A stretch of 64,000 bases of DNA from Xanthomonas citri pv. mangiferaeindicae (GTDB lineage: Bacteria; Pseudomonadota; Gammaproteobacteria; Xanthomonadales; Xanthomonadaceae), in the NCBI GenBank assembly GCA_002240395.1, contig CP016836.1:3472001-3536000 (forward strand). Direction: 5' to 3'. Below, piece by piece: positions 39,301-50,207 of the stretch. Below the pieces are notes generated by a model, which made no database searches, was not told the DNA's origin, and was given only the letters and a program-made list of their open reading frames with translations. Position 1 is the stretch's first letter. Each line of letters starts with the position of its first letter. The position numbers and the translations under genes were made by a program.

Positions 39301-41578
39301 TGCTGTTTGCAGCAAAGATGCTGGCGTCAGCGCAAAAGGCATCTAGGTCTCGATACCGAATCTGCAACAGGCCGAGTTGATCCAGATTCGGATTATTGAA
39401 GCGCCAGCCACGCCGCAGATCACGCAGTAGCCGGTAGGCAATGATGAAGCGCAATGTGCGTTGCGCTTCTTGTCGGGCCAGTCCCATGAGCTTGGGGGTG
39501 CGCAGATACTCCACCAAGGTCGCTTCATCGACCCTTTGAAAGCCGAGGGCCTTGAAGACGCTTTCGGCCAGGTGCTCCTCATCGAGTTGGCTGCCGCTGC
39601 CCTGTAGTGCGCCGATCAAGCCGGCACGCAGCGTCAGCAGGAAAATGAAGTCGTTGAAATGTCCCGCCTGCAGAGCGGCATCCTGGCGGTTGTCAGTAAA
39701 CCCAAGCAACTTGCGTGGGTCAGGCTGCCCTGGCGCAAGTTCGGAAAGTTCGAACAATTGCTGCAAGGCCGCTAGGGCAATCATGGTAGTGGCCGAAGAG
39801 CGGCCTTCGCCGGACAGGCTGGAGAGGCGGTTGGCATCCTTGCCGTGGGCTTCGTGTGTCGTGCCGCAGTTCAGGCAGAAGCGGAACTTTCCCGGAATGA
39901 ACCAGAACTCCGTCCCCGAGCCCGTTTGCCCTTTGGCATCGACCGTGACCATATAGGGAACGGCATTCTTGTAGGCTGGCTTGATTTTAGGTTCGCTACG
40001 GCTGAGGTCGATCCAGATTTCCGGCAGGTCTTCGAGCAGGCCACCGTATTGCTGCCCGGGCACCAGAGGACACAGGAAGCCATAGCTGGCGTCGTCTTCT
40101 GCTGCGATATCGTCGATTTCACGTGAGCTGAAGCTGACCGGTTGCTGTGCGTGCCAGACAGGTAGGTATTCCTGGCCGCAATCGCGGCAGAAGTGCGTGG
40201 GGTAAAGCAGCACATTTTCTTGCTGGCGACCCGGTGCGAAACGCTGGGCATCCAGCGTGACATGGCGCTTGCCGCGCGCTTCCAGGGTGGTGAGCACCTT
40301 GCCGGGACCGCTGATGAACTGGTGCAGCTTGAACGCGAAAGGCGGCCTGCCCTGGGGCGTGCGCACATCATGGGCAGCCACTAGAAAGCGCTGCAGGGCG
40401 GTGCGAGCCGCTTCAGGCTGGCAACCGGCGTCTTCGGCGAGACGGCGGCTGGCCTCTTCCAACATCATGGGTCTCGCCCGCCTGGGAGGCTCGTCGGCAG
40501 GTAGTTCGATACCCAGGTTCAACTCCACCCAGATGGATAACGGATCATTGCGAAAGGCGTCGAAGTCAGCCCAGATATCCTGCTTTCGCATAATGGCCGC
40601 CGGTAGTTCTGTGCGGATGGCGTTGACGTCCTTGAGCGGGTTGGTGACGCGCTCCAAGGTCTCGCCGATGACGTCATGCTCGCTGATCTGGGTGCCAAAA
40701 AGTTTGCTAGCCACATCGGCCACCACGCGGTTGCGATCGGCTTGGCTACCTGTGCTTGACATGGTGGCCGACGTGCCGATGCAGACCAGTTGCTTGGCTT
40801 TCAAGCGCTCTCGCAGGCGCCGCACTAACAAGGCAACGTCCGCCCCTTGACGGCCACGATAGGTATGCAACTCATCCAGCACCAGGAACTCAAGTCCCTC
40901 GCAGTGTTCCACCACACGCCGATCCACTTCGTCGAAGCGCGTGAGGATGTACTCCAGCATCATGAAGTTAGTGAGCAGGATATCGGGCGGGTAATCCGCA
41001 ATGGCGCTGCGTTCCGCCTTGCTTTCCTGGCCGGTGTAGCGCTTGACGGTGAAGGGACGAAGCTCTGGCGCATAGCCATGCAGAAACTTGTCGAGTTCTT
41101 CCAGCTGGCTGTTGGCCAGGGCATTCATCGGATAGATGACAATGGCCCTGGTACGTGCTTTGCCATCAGATTGCTTGGCCTTGAGAATGCGGTCGATGAT
41201 CGGGATGAAAAAGGACAGGGACTTCCCCGACCCCGTTCCGGTCGTGACCACATAGCTTTGGCGTTCCTGGCCTTTGGCCAAGGCTTCCATCTGGTGCGTG
41301 TAAAGATGCAGGGGTTCTGGCGGACCTGCAGACTTCCCGACCTGGAAGATCTCTGCGCAGGTAGCGTGCAATACTCCCTGCGCCGCCAAGTTCTGCACCG
41401 TGCCCTGGCGTCGGTAATTCGGGTTAATCTGCACCAGCGGTTCAGGCCAGTAGCGGCCTTGCGCATATTGGCACTCGACCTCGGCCTGGATATCTGGCGC
41501 AGCGATGCGAACGAAGCTGCGGGAAAAGCTTCCGTATCGTTCGATGAGCTGGTCGCGGAATTGGAAAACGTTATCCAT
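36305..41578 (-). CDS. Large DEAD/DEAH helicase with C-terminal DUF1998 (MZB) domain
   Basis: A 1757-residue helicase. Walker A is TTGTGSGKSLSF (about 112-123), the Walker B box is LDELHTYRGRQG (DELH 235-238), and motif VI is YAQRSGRAGRSGQQ. Cysteine pairs CRDCGQEY and CSQCGYGH/CENCDALL are likely zinc sites. The C-terminal DUF1998 part has AAEGGAGVLTRL and the four-cysteine block CEAGCYQCLLSYFNQPDHEH. DUF1998 helicases of this size occur in Druantia (DruE), and shorter relatives in DISARM (DrmA/DrmB). It is the first large gene of the operon, with a GAGGA ribosome site, and starts nine bases after the winged-helix frame. Confidence 0.87.
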   Translation of the reverse strand: MDNVFQFRDQLIERYGSFSRSFVRIAAPDIQAEVECQYAQGRYWPEPLVQINPNYRRQGTVQNLAAQGVLHATCAEIFQVGKSAGPPEPLHLYTHQMEALAKGQERQSYVVTTGTGSGKSLSFFIPIIDRILKAKQSDGKARTRAIVIYPMNALANSQLEELDKFLHGYAPELRPFTVKRYTGQESKAERSAIADYPPDILLTNFMMLEYILTRFDEVDRRVVEHCEGLEFLVLDELHTYRGRQGADVALLVRRLRERLKAKQLVCIGTSATMSSTGSQADRNRVVADVASKLFGTQISEHDVIGETLERVTNPLKDVNAIRTELPAAIMRKQDIWADFDAFRNDPLSIWVELNLGIELPADEPPRRARPMMLEEASRRLAEDAGCQPEAARTALQRFLVAAHDVRTPQGRPPFAFKLHQFISGPGKVLTTLEARGKRHVTLDAQRFAPGRQQENVLLYPTHFCRDCGQEYLPVWHAQQPVSFSSREIDDIAAEDDASYGFLCPLVPGQQYGGLLEDLPEIWIDLSRSEPKIKPAYKNAVPYMVTVDAKGQTGSGTEFWFIPGKFRFCLNCGTTHEAHGKDANRLSSLSGEGRSSATTMIALAALQQLFELSELAPGQPDPRKLLGFTDNRQDAALQAGHFNDFIFLLTLRAGLIGALQGSGSQLDEEHLAESVFKALGFQRVDEATLVEYLRTPKLMGLARQEAQRTLRFIIAYRLLRDLRRGWRFNNPNLDQLGLLQIRYRDLDAFCADASIFAANSTLTKLTAVQRTVLFELLFDALRRHLCLESRYLDPVEQDKARTSAHTYLNERWAFAPDEKLDTGRYLILGKRPEYKGKPRTDLVTGGPRSRLLRQIKTAAFWRNSACASEVAQWKDVEWAKLTEALLESAKDYGYVQRQPIDAQLAGWRLNAAALDWCLIADQPQTDSNRINQYFRTLYLGIADLLRQPSHPLFDFEAQEHTAQVDAPRRQLLEQRFRYTEKDRQDWAQNPAHEAPLERLPVMFCSPTMELGVDISALNTVYLRNVPPTPANYAQRSGRAGRSGQQALVITYCAALSPHDQWFFHNAEQMVHGVVRAPTLDLSNRDLIDSHLQAVWLASTQVPLDDSIAPMLDLDQPGKPLKQPLHEALRAQAVQQRALASADRVINQLEGELEGSAWFTPDYVRQVIDNAAQAFSGALERWRVLFDATRQQMDMADRIVKSHTASHMERQNAQRRYGDAARQYAVLLKSGNGQNNDFYTYRYLASQGFLPGYNFPRLPLMAWIPARGGQAVNGKDDEGSMVSRPRFLALSEFGPRSLIYHQGRMYRVVRAKLNVGNTDHISGNSQLATIASLVCSQCGYGHLGEPGGEQPLVNRCENCDALLTEHDWVRELYRIETVETVATERISINDEERQRQGFELQTTYRFLPGPDGRIQQQKATIQQGEDVLGELTYAPAAQIWRINRGWRRRKDKEQLGFYINPITGTWSKQDAPDAEDDQGGDDALLEKVPNQRIVPFVEDHRNLLIFAPVHALSLEAMATLQAALKRGIEMTFQIEESELVVEPLPKSDERRALLFYEAAEGGAGVLTRLANNRDDLALVASNALQLIHYRKPQSSIWTLDDLPSLEQTDALGNHQCEAGCYQCLLSYFNQPDHEHINRRNADALKLLVALANARVQPVGCSAPPVAATILADEPLDAWLSALSQAGAVQPDAVNVSVNNGVATAAAQYKASRALVFLSAVDDQTTSVLQDKGWQVLDFSDASRWPQQFAAHADVFGSKE

Positions 41579-41587
41579 CGAGAGTCC

Positions 41588-41815
41588 TCATTGATCCATC
41601 TTGTAGCCAATCGCCAGAACCGCTGTACTAACATAAGTGCCTGCTGTGATGCGCTTCCATTTCGCACCTCGCCCCTTGCCAGTCGATTCGATCAACCCCT
41701 CTGATTTCATCGCTCGCAGCACTGGTCGAACCATGTCCTGGCTCACGCCCGGACAAGCTCCTTCAATCTCGGAAATCGAGAATGGCAAGCTGCGTCCCAG
41801 AACTTCTGCCCGCAC
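41588..41815 (-). CDS. Winged-helix protein or Fic C-terminal fragment at operon head
   Basis: A 75-residue frame beginning at a GTG, with a clear winged helix: LPFSISEIEGACPGVSQDMV, then RPVLRAMKSEGLIEST and GKGRGAKWKR. This block matches the C-terminal domain of Fic proteins. It ends nine bases before the DUF1998 helicase start, so it may be translated as the operon's first product and act as a regulator. Equally, it may be only the tail of the broken Fic-like gene immediately upstream (41816-42051). No ATG or strong ribosome site supports an independent start. Confidence 0.5.
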   Translation of the reverse strand: MRAEVLGRSLPFSISEIEGACPGVSQDMVRPVLRAMKSEGLIESTGKGRGAKWKRITAGTYVSTAVLAIGYKMDQ

Positions 41816-42051
41816 CCGCCCTTGCCACGGCCACGTTCGATGGCGCCGACACGTTCCTCGAACTCACTGTACGCCCGCAGCAAGGCGCCCAGGCGTAGTC
41901 GAGCCAAGGATTAACATCGCGCTTTCCCGTGGTGTCGCCCTTGCGGACTGGCTTCCAGCGTCCTGAACAACCGTCGTTTGTTGTTCTCGAAGATGCGTTT
42001 CAGGCAGATATAGCGAGCGACGGCATAGCTGAAGCCCGGCGCATTCCACAT
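41816..42051 (-). pseudogene. Decayed Fic-family gene remnant
   Basis: From an ATG at 42051 with an AGGAG ribosome site the minus strand reads MWNAPGFSYAVARYICLKRI, then loses frame. Pieces in other frames read GDTTGKRDVNPWLDYA and LLRAYSEFEERVGAIERGRG KG, which together with the winged helix downstream match the C-terminal third of Fic proteins. At least three single-base gaps separate the pieces. The catalytic HPFxxGNGR motif is absent, so no AMP-transferase activity remains. It occupies the gap between guaA and the defence operon. Confidence 0.55.
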
Positions 42052-42130
42052 AGAAATTCTCCTGTGCACGGAGATTTACCGCACACAAGCGGCGAGCGCA
42101 AATGACTTAAGCGGTCGGGATTAGCTCCCC

Positions 42131-43711
42131 TCACTCCCACTCAATCGTCGCCGGCGGCTTCCCGCTGATGTCGTACACCACCCGCGACACCCCACGCACC
42201 TCATTGATGATCCGGTTGGAGACCCGGCCCAGGAAGTCGTACGGCAGGTGCGCCCAGTGGGCGGTCATGAAGTCGATGGTCTCGACTGCCCGCAGCGAGA
42301 TCACCCACTCGTAGGCGCGGGCATCGCCGACGACGCCGACGGACTTGACCGGCAGGAACACCGCGAAGGCCTGGCTGGTCTTGTCGTAGAGATCGGCCTT
42401 GCGCAGTTCTTCGATGAAGATGTGGTCGGCGCGGGCCAGGATCTCGGCGTATTCGGCCTTCACTTCGCCCAGGATGCGCACGCCCAGGCCGGGGCCCGGG
42501 AACGGGTGGCGGTAGACCATCTCGCGCGGCAGGCCCAGTTCCACGCCCAGGCGCCGCACTTCATCCTTGAACAGTTCGCGCAGCGGTTCGACCAAGCCCA
42601 GCTTCATGTGCTCGGGCAGGCCGCCCACGTTGTGGTGGCTCTTGATGACGTGCGCCTTGCCGGTCTTGCTGCCGGCCGATTCGATCACGTCGGGGTAGAT
42701 GGTGCCCTGCGCCAGCCACTTGGCGTTGCTGAGCTTGCCGGACTCTTCGTCAAAGATCTCGACGAACAGGTTGCCGATGATCTTGCGCTTGGCTTCGGGG
42801 TCGCTGACGCCGGCCAGCGCCTTGAAGTAGCGTTCGCGCGCGTCGATACGGATGACGCGGATGCCAAGGCCATGCGCGCTGGAGGCATCGGCGAAGGTCG
42901 CCATCACCTGGTCGCCTTCTTGGAAGCGCAGCAGGCCGGTGTCGACGAACACGCAGGTCAGTTGGTCGCCGATGGCCTTGTGCAGCAGTGCGGCGACGAC
43001 GGATGAGTCCACGCCGCCGGACAGGCCCAGGATCACTTCGTCCTGGCCCACGGTCTCGCGCACGCGCGCGATCTGGTCGTCGATGATGTTGGCCGCGGTC
43101 CACAGCGTGGCGCAGCCGCAGATGTCGACCACGAAGCGGCGCAGCAGCGCCTGGCCCTGCTTGGTGTGGGTGACTTCGGGGTGGAACTGCACGCCATACC
43201 AGCGCTTGGCCTCATGGGCGAACGCGGCCACGGGCACGCGGTCGGTACTGGCGGTGACGGTGAACTCCGGCGGCGCCTCGGACACGTGGTCGCCGTGGCT
43301 CATCCACACGTCCAGGCGCTGGCTGCCTGCGTGGTCGCTCAGGCCTTCGAACAGGCGGTCCTGGGCGACGATGGCGACTTCGGCATGGCCGTACTCGCGC
43401 GCGTCGGCAGCTTCGGTCTCCCCGCCCAGCTGCTTGGCCATCGTCTGCATGCCGTAGCAGATGCCCAGCAGCGGCAGGCCGCTGTCGAACACCTGCTGCG
43501 GCGCGCGCGGCGATCCGTGCTCAGTCGTCGATTCGGGCCCGCCGGAGAGGATGATGCCCTTGGGCGCGAACGCGGCGATCTGCTCCGGATCGTGGTCCCA
43601 GGCCCAGATCTCACAGTACACGCCCAGCTCGCGGATGCGGCGGGCGATCAGCTGCGTGTACTGCGCGCCGAAGTCGAGGATCAGGATCTTGTCGCTGTGC
43701 AGGTCGGTCAT
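42131..43711 (-). CDS. guaA: GMP synthase (glutamine-hydrolysing)
   Basis: A 526-residue GuaA. The glutamine amidotransferase domain has the cysteine in [15 protein letters not shown], with [10 protein letters not shown] completing the triad. The synthetase domain has the P-loop [16 protein letters not shown], and the dimerisation end [19 protein letters not shown] is the normal terminus. It converts XMP to GMP. A small lipoprotein gene overlaps its start by four bases, and guaB lies upstream, so guanine nucleotide synthesis genes are grouped. The accessory defence region begins right after its 3' end, a known insertion point for genomic islands. Confidence 0.97.
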   Translation of the reverse strand: MTDLHSDKILILDFGAQYTQLIARRIRELGVYCEIWAWDHDPEQIAAFAPKGIILSGGPESTTEHGSPRAPQQVFDSGLPLLGICYGMQTMAKQLGGETEAADAREYGHAEVAIVAQDRLFEGLSDHAGSQRLDVWMSHGDHVSEAPPEFTVTASTDRVPVAAFAHEAKRWYGVQFHPEVTHTKQGQALLRRFVVDICGCATLWTAANIIDDQIARVRETVGQDEVILGLSGGVDSSVVAALLHKAIGDQLTCVFVDTGLLRFQEGDQVMATFADASSAHGLGIRVIRIDARERYFKALAGVSDPEAKRKIIGNLFVEIFDEESGKLSNAKWLAQGTIYPDVIESAGSKTGKAHVIKSHHNVGGLPEHMKLGLVEPLRELFKDEVRRLGVELGLPREMVYRHPFPGPGLGVRILGEVKAEYAEILARADHIFIEELRKADLYDKTSQAFAVFLPVKSVGVVGDARAYEWVISLRAVETIDFMTAHWAHLPYDFLGRVSNRIINEVRGVSRVVYDISGKPPATIEWE

Positions 43712-44373
43712 GGGGCTCGGGTCCGGCCGTGCGTATCGGGCAACGGCGCTGAGAAGGTGGAAGTGATCTGGGTGCGGAGTGCGGTGTACTGGGCGCGCTG
43801 CGTGGGGTCGTCGTCGGACCAGTGCACCGCGAGCAAGCCTTGGGAGGTCGAGGGCGGGTCGCCTGCGCTGCGCCTGTTGGGGTCAGCCCAGACGGCGACT
43901 TCGATGCGGCCGGGGCCGTCGTCGTCCGCTTGCAGCAGCGCGATCACGCTGGGGCGATCGGGCAATCCATCCACCCAGGATTGGTAATACGACGTACCGC
44001 GATACAGCGTCTCGGGGCCATAGCCAAGTTCGTCGCGCACGGCGTCGATCTCGGTGAACGGGGTCCCGGGCAAGATCACCGCATCGGGCAGGCAGCGGAT
44101 GGAGAGCGTCAGCCCCCTGCCCGCCGCCGTGCCGGCACCGGCCCGCCACTGGCCGGCGGCGATTGGCTCGGGTGCCCAGTCGCTGGGCAGCTCGAAGCTG
44201 GCGCCGCAGGCGCTGACGCGGTGGGCGTCTGCGCTTGCTGCGATGGCCGCGGCACTCGTCGCTGGCGCGGCCGGATCACCGCGCTGCGCGGCGTCGTGAT
44301 GCGCGTTGTCGTGCTGGCAGCCTGCCAGCACGATCGCGGCCACGGCGCCAATCGCAATGGGCGCGGCTCTCAC
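43708..44373 (-). CDS. Predicted lipoprotein between guaB and guaA
   Basis: A 221-residue protein with a lipoprotein signal ([13 protein letters not shown], cysteine 19). The mature part is rich in alanine and has a globular region with [11 protein letters not shown] and [10 protein letters not shown] but no family I can name. It starts six bases after guaB ends and overlaps guaA by four bases, so it is co-transcribed. Function unknown. Confidence 0.75.
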   Translation of the reverse strand: MRAAPIAIGAVAAIVLAGCQHDNAHHDAAQRGDPAAPATSAAAIAASADAHRVSACGASFELPSDWAPEPIAAGQWRAGAGTAAGRGLTLSIRCLPDAVILPGTPFTEIDAVRDELGYGPETLYRGTSYYQSWVDGLPDRPSVIALLQADDDGPGRIEVAVWADPNRRSAGDPPSTSQGLLAVHWSDDDPTQRAQYTALRTQITSTFSAPLPDTHGRTRAP

Positions 44374-44379
44374 GGAGCG

Positions 44380-46852
<2,473 letters not shown>

Positions 46853-46962
46853 GCGGGCGTCGTGCGGCGAAAGAGCGGCCCATTGTCTCCGATTCGGGGT
46901 CCGGCTTGCAGACGTCGGCAGCACTGCCGATGCTGTGGGCCTCCCCTGCCCCTGGATCGACC

Positions 46963-47301
46963 ATGACCGATACGCCCGCGCCCACGCCCGCTCCGCTGTC
47001 CGACGACGCCCGCATCCGCGCCGAGGCCGCGACGTTCCGGCGCCTGCGCGCGCATCTGCTCGAGGCCCGGCCCGATGTGCAGAACATCGACCTGATGATC
47101 CTGGCCGGCTTCTGCCGCAACTGCCTGGCCGACTGGTACGGCGACGCGATCCGCGCCGAGGGCGTGGACTTCGACAAGGCCGCGGCGCGCGAGGCGTTCT
47201 ACGGCATGCCGTTCGAGACCTGGAAGGCGCAGCACCAGCGCGAGGCGACACCGGAGCAGCAGGCCGCGTTCGCCGCCAGCCAGCGCGCGCACGCGGGCTG
47301 A
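46963..47301 (+). CDS. DUF1244 protein
   Basis: A 112-residue protein whose central motif, [20 protein letters not shown], is the signature of DUF1244. Two cysteines in CRNC may bind a metal. Such small cytosolic proteins are common in Proteobacteria; their role is not settled. The start at 46963 is chosen over an upstream ATG at 46906 because the homologous part begins shortly after. It is divergent from folD. Confidence 0.87.
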   Translation: MTDTPAPTPAPLSDDARIRAEAATFRRLRAHLLEARPDVQNIDLMILAGFCRNCLADWYGDAIRAEGVDFDKAAAREAFYGMPFETWKAQHQREATPEQQAAFAASQRAHAG

Positions 47302-47311
47302 AGCGCGCGCA

Positions 47312-48331
47312 TCACGGGCAGCGCGGCAGGCCGTCGCCGACGCTGCACTCCACGCAGCACATCGGCGCGGAGGGCTGGCCGGGCGTGGGCAGCACCGGCG
47401 TGGGCGCGGTCGGCGAGACCAGCGGCATCGCCGGCTGCAACGCGGCCAGCTCCTGCGCCGGCCGCAACTGCAGCAGCACGGCCCAGTCCTGGCGGTTGGC
47501 GCTGCAGGCGTCCGGCGTGTCGGGCGTGCATGGCACATCGTCGAGCGTGCGCATCGGCAATCTGGCGAACTGTCCGCCGGCCGAGAGAGGCAGCATCCGC
47601 ATGGTCACGCCGTCGAGCACGTTGCCGCCGACCAGGTACGCGACATTGCTGCCCTCGGCCGCGGCGCCGACGACGACATCGCAGTGCATGCCCAGGCCGC
47701 TGTCCTCGCTGCTGAGCAATGTCGCCAGGCCGGCGAAGCCGAAGACGCGGTTGGCGGCGCGCACGTAGCACAGCAGGTCGCCGCGCGCCGGTCGTGCGCT
47801 CACCGGGTTGGCGACGCGGTAGGCGCTGGTCTCGGGGTTGCGGTAGGCCGCGCGCACGTAGTCGACGTGGCTGGGCGAGCCCTCGAAGCCGGGCAGCGCG
47901 GCACGCCGTGCGGTCCAGGACACGAACGCCGCCGACCACGGCACATCGACCAGGAATGCCCGGCACCCGGGCGACGGCGCACCGCCGTAGGCCGCGTAGG
48001 CGCATTCGCCGGCGCCCGGCCGGTGCTGCAGCCGGGGCAGCAGGCCCGCGCCCACCCAATAGCCCGCGACCCGGCGCCAGGCCTGCTCGCCATTGGTCAG
48101 CAGCGCGGTTTCGGCCTCGCGCACGGTGGACCCCGCGTAACGCCCGTCCGCATCGATGAACGGCCGGTGCCAGGTCTGGTGCTCTTCGCAGGCGACCGCG
48201 GCCAGCCGCGTTGCAGGGTCCGGCGCCGCCACCTGCATGCGCAGCAAGGGACAGGGATCGGCGGCGAAGGCGCCCAGCGGCCATGCCAGCAGCCAGGCCA
48301 GGACGAACAGACAGAGCCAGCGTGACGACAT
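47312..48331 (-). CDS. Exported DUF2272 protein
   Basis: A 339-residue protein with a signal peptide (LCLFVLAWLLAWPLGAFAAD). The middle contains WSAAFVSWTARRAALPGFEG and HCDVVVGAAAEGSNVAYLVG, which match the DUF2272 family, a cysteine/histidine peptidase-like fold found in periplasmic proteins. The proline-rich tail ends with a cysteine-rich CCVECSVGDG. Substrate unknown. It converges on the DUF1244 gene. Confidence 0.75.
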   Translation of the reverse strand: MSSRWLCLFVLAWLLAWPLGAFAADPCPLLRMQVAAPDPATRLAAVACEEHQTWHRPFIDADGRYAGSTVREAETALLTNGEQAWRRVAGYWVGAGLLPRLQHRPGAGECAYAAYGGAPSPGCRAFLVDVPWSAAFVSWTARRAALPGFEGSPSHVDYVRAAYRNPETSAYRVANPVSARPARGDLLCYVRAANRVFGFAGLATLLSSEDSGLGMHCDVVVGAAAEGSNVAYLVGGNVLDGVTMRMLPLSAGGQFARLPMRTLDDVPCTPDTPDACSANRQDWAVLLQLRPAQELAALQPAMPLVSPTAPTPVLPTPGQPSAPMCCVECSVGDGLPRCP

Positions 48332-48411
48332 GCGCAACCTCGGGGGCGGGGGCAGGATGGGCCCCATCGTGCCCCGCCCCGTGTGAAGGCCGGCAGGCTG
48401 GCGCGCCGGGC

Positions 48412-49191
48412 TTACTTGGTCGTGTAGCCGCCGTTGATCAGCAGGGTCTGCCCGGTGATCCACCAGCCCTCGCTGACCAGATGCCGGACGAACGGCACCA
48501 CGTCCTCGATATCGGTCAGGCCGGTGCGGCTGCAGCCCGACAGCGCCGCCGCCGAGCGGTGATAGGCCACGGCGTCCTTGTCCTCCTGGCCGTAGAAGAA
48601 CGGCGTGTCCATCGGCCCCGGGCCGATCGCGGTCACCGAGATGCCGCGCGCCCCGAACTCCTTGGCGGCCGCGCGAGTGAAGTGCTCCACCGGCGCCTTG
48701 GCGCCGGCGTAGGCGGCGTAGTACGGGGTGAAGGCGCCGAGCAGCGAAGTGACCAGGGTCAGCACCTTGCCGTGGTCGGCCACTTTCAGGCCGGCCTGCT
48801 GCAGAAAGAAGAACGCCGCCTTGGCATTGATGTCGAACATCTTGTCGTACTCGGCCTCGCCGATCTCGGTCAGCGGCTTCTTGAGCACCATGCCGACGGT
48901 GTTGATGGCGATGTCGATGCGACCGAAGGCCGACATGCCGGCGTCGAACAGCGCGGCGACGTTGTCAGGACGGGTCAGATCGCCTGCGAACAGTGCGGCC
49001 TTGGCGCCGGCCGCCTCGACGGCGCGCGCAGTCTCCTGCGCAGCAGGCAGTGAGGCCTCGTCGTGATGGTGGATCAGCACCGCGCCGGCACCGTTCCAGG
49101 CCAGGTCGCGGGCGATCAGCCCGCCGAGGTTCTTCGCGCCACCGGCGATCAGCACGGTCTTGCCGTGCAGCGAATGGTCGATCTTGGACAT
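48412..49191 (-). CDS. Short-chain dehydrogenase/reductase
   Basis: A 259-residue SDR. The Rossmann motif is IAGGAKNLGGLIA, and the catalytic residues are Ser in VTSLLGAF and Tyr/Lys in YYAAYAGAKA. The C-terminal ITGQTLLINGGYT is standard for the family. It is divergent from a LysR regulator 98 bases away, which probably controls it; a palindrome (49269-49285) lies in the gap. Substrate unknown. Confidence 0.88.
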   Translation of the reverse strand: MSKIDHSLHGKTVLIAGGAKNLGGLIARDLAWNGAGAVLIHHHDEASLPAAQETARAVEAAGAKAALFAGDLTRPDNVAALFDAGMSAFGRIDIAINTVGMVLKKPLTEIGEAEYDKMFDINAKAAFFFLQQAGLKVADHGKVLTLVTSLLGAFTPYYAAYAGAKAPVEHFTRAAAKEFGARGISVTAIGPGPMDTPFFYGQEDKDAVAYHRSAAALSGCSRTGLTDIEDVVPFVRHLVSEGWWITGQTLLINGGYTTK

Positions 49192-49268
49192 GCCGTGCTC
49201 CTGCAATGGGGAGCGCCCAGTTGACCGCAGGCCCTGGCTCGAATAAACACGATGAATCGAAGCTTTGA

Positions 49269-49285
49269 ATTCGACGTGGTCGAAT
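49269..49285. promoter_or_regulatory. LysR-type palindrome between SDR and LysR genes
   Basis: ATTCGA, five bases, TCGAAT: a perfect inverted repeat just before the LysR start (49290), overlapping its likely ribosome-site region. A second half-site-like TCGAA lies about ten bases further left. The arrangement fits autoregulation and control of the divergent SDR gene. Confidence 0.5.
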
Positions 49286-49289
49286 AATC

Positions 49290-50201
49290 ATGGATCTGTT
49301 GCGCCATCTCGCGCTGTTCCGCCGGGTCGCGGACTGCGGCAGTTTCAGCCGCGCGGCCGAGCTCGAGGGCCTGGCGCCTTCCTCGGTCTCCAGCGCGATC
49401 GGCCAGTTGGAGCGCCATCTGGGCACGCGGCTGTTCCAGCGCACGACCCGACAGGTCCGGCTCAGCAGCGACGGCGAGCGGCTGTACGCGCGCGGTGTCG
49501 AGCTGCTGGCCGACGCCGAGGGCATCGCGCAACTGTTCCGGCCGGCCGCCCAGCCCAGCGGCCTGTTGCGGGTCGAGGCGCCGGCGCGAATGGCCCGGTT
49601 GCTGCTCGCCCCCGCTCTGCCCGCCTTTCTTGCGGCCTATCCCGGGATCGCGATCGAACTGGGCGGCAGCGACCGCCTGAGCAACCTGGTGGGCGACGGC
49701 ATCGACTGCGTGCTGCGGGTCGGACCGATCGGCGACCTCGACCTGGTCGCGCACCCCATCGGGCAACTGCAACAAGTGACCTGCGCCGCGCCCGCGCTGC
49801 TCGCCCGGCACGGGCCGGTCGCCGACCTGGACGCCCTGGCGTCGCTGCCGGCGATCCACTTCGGCCAGTCGCCCGGAGGGCGGGCAGAGCCCTGGGAGTT
49901 CCAGACCGCGGACGGCCTCGTCACCCGCCCGATGACCGGCCGGGTCGGGGTCGGCAATGCCGAGACCTACATCGCCTGCGCCCTGGCGGGCCTGGGCGCG
50001 ATCCAGGTGCCGCGTTACGACGTCGCCGAGCTGCTCGCAGCCGGTCGGCTGTGTGAGGTGCTGCCGGACACGCCGCCGCCGGAGTTGCCGGTGACGGTGC
50101 TCTATCCGGGTCCGCAGCGCGGTTCGCGGCTGTTGCAGGTGCTGATCGAATGGCTCGACGGCGTCATCGCACCCCTGGCCACGCCGCGCCCCACGTCCTG
50201 A
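49290..50201 (+). CDS. LysR-family transcriptional regulator
   Basis: A 303-residue LysR regulator. Helix-turn-helix residues are in FRRVADCGSFSRAAELEGLA and PSSVSSAIGQLERHLGTRLF, followed by a substrate-binding domain (LLRVEAPARMARLL). It is close to the CrgA/DhcR branch that regulates neighbouring oxidoreductases. The divergent SDR gene is the likely target. Confidence 0.88.
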   Translation: MDLLRHLALFRRVADCGSFSRAAELEGLAPSSVSSAIGQLERHLGTRLFQRTTRQVRLSSDGERLYARGVELLADAEGIAQLFRPAAQPSGLLRVEAPARMARLLLAPALPAFLAAYPGIAIELGGSDRLSNLVGDGIDCVLRVGPIGDLDLVAHPIGQLQQVTCAAPALLARHGPVADLDALASLPAIHFGQSPGGRAEPWEFQTADGLVTRPMTGRVGVGNAETYIACALAGLGAIQVPRYDVAELLAAGRLCEVLPDTPPPELPVTVLYPGPQRGSRLLQVLIEWLDGVIAPLATPRPTS

Positions 50202-50207
50202 AGGCGC

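Noticed and set aside
21507..41578. Complete DISARM, Druantia or BREX system
   Set aside because: No DrmB-sized separate protein, DrmC phospholipase, PglZ, BrxC or Druantia accessory genes are present, so naming it as any one of these would overstate the match.
11500..42200. Island borders marked by repeated guaA 3' ends, tRNA genes or an integrase
   Set aside because: I read through the region and found no second copy of the guaA end, no tRNA and no integrase or transposase.
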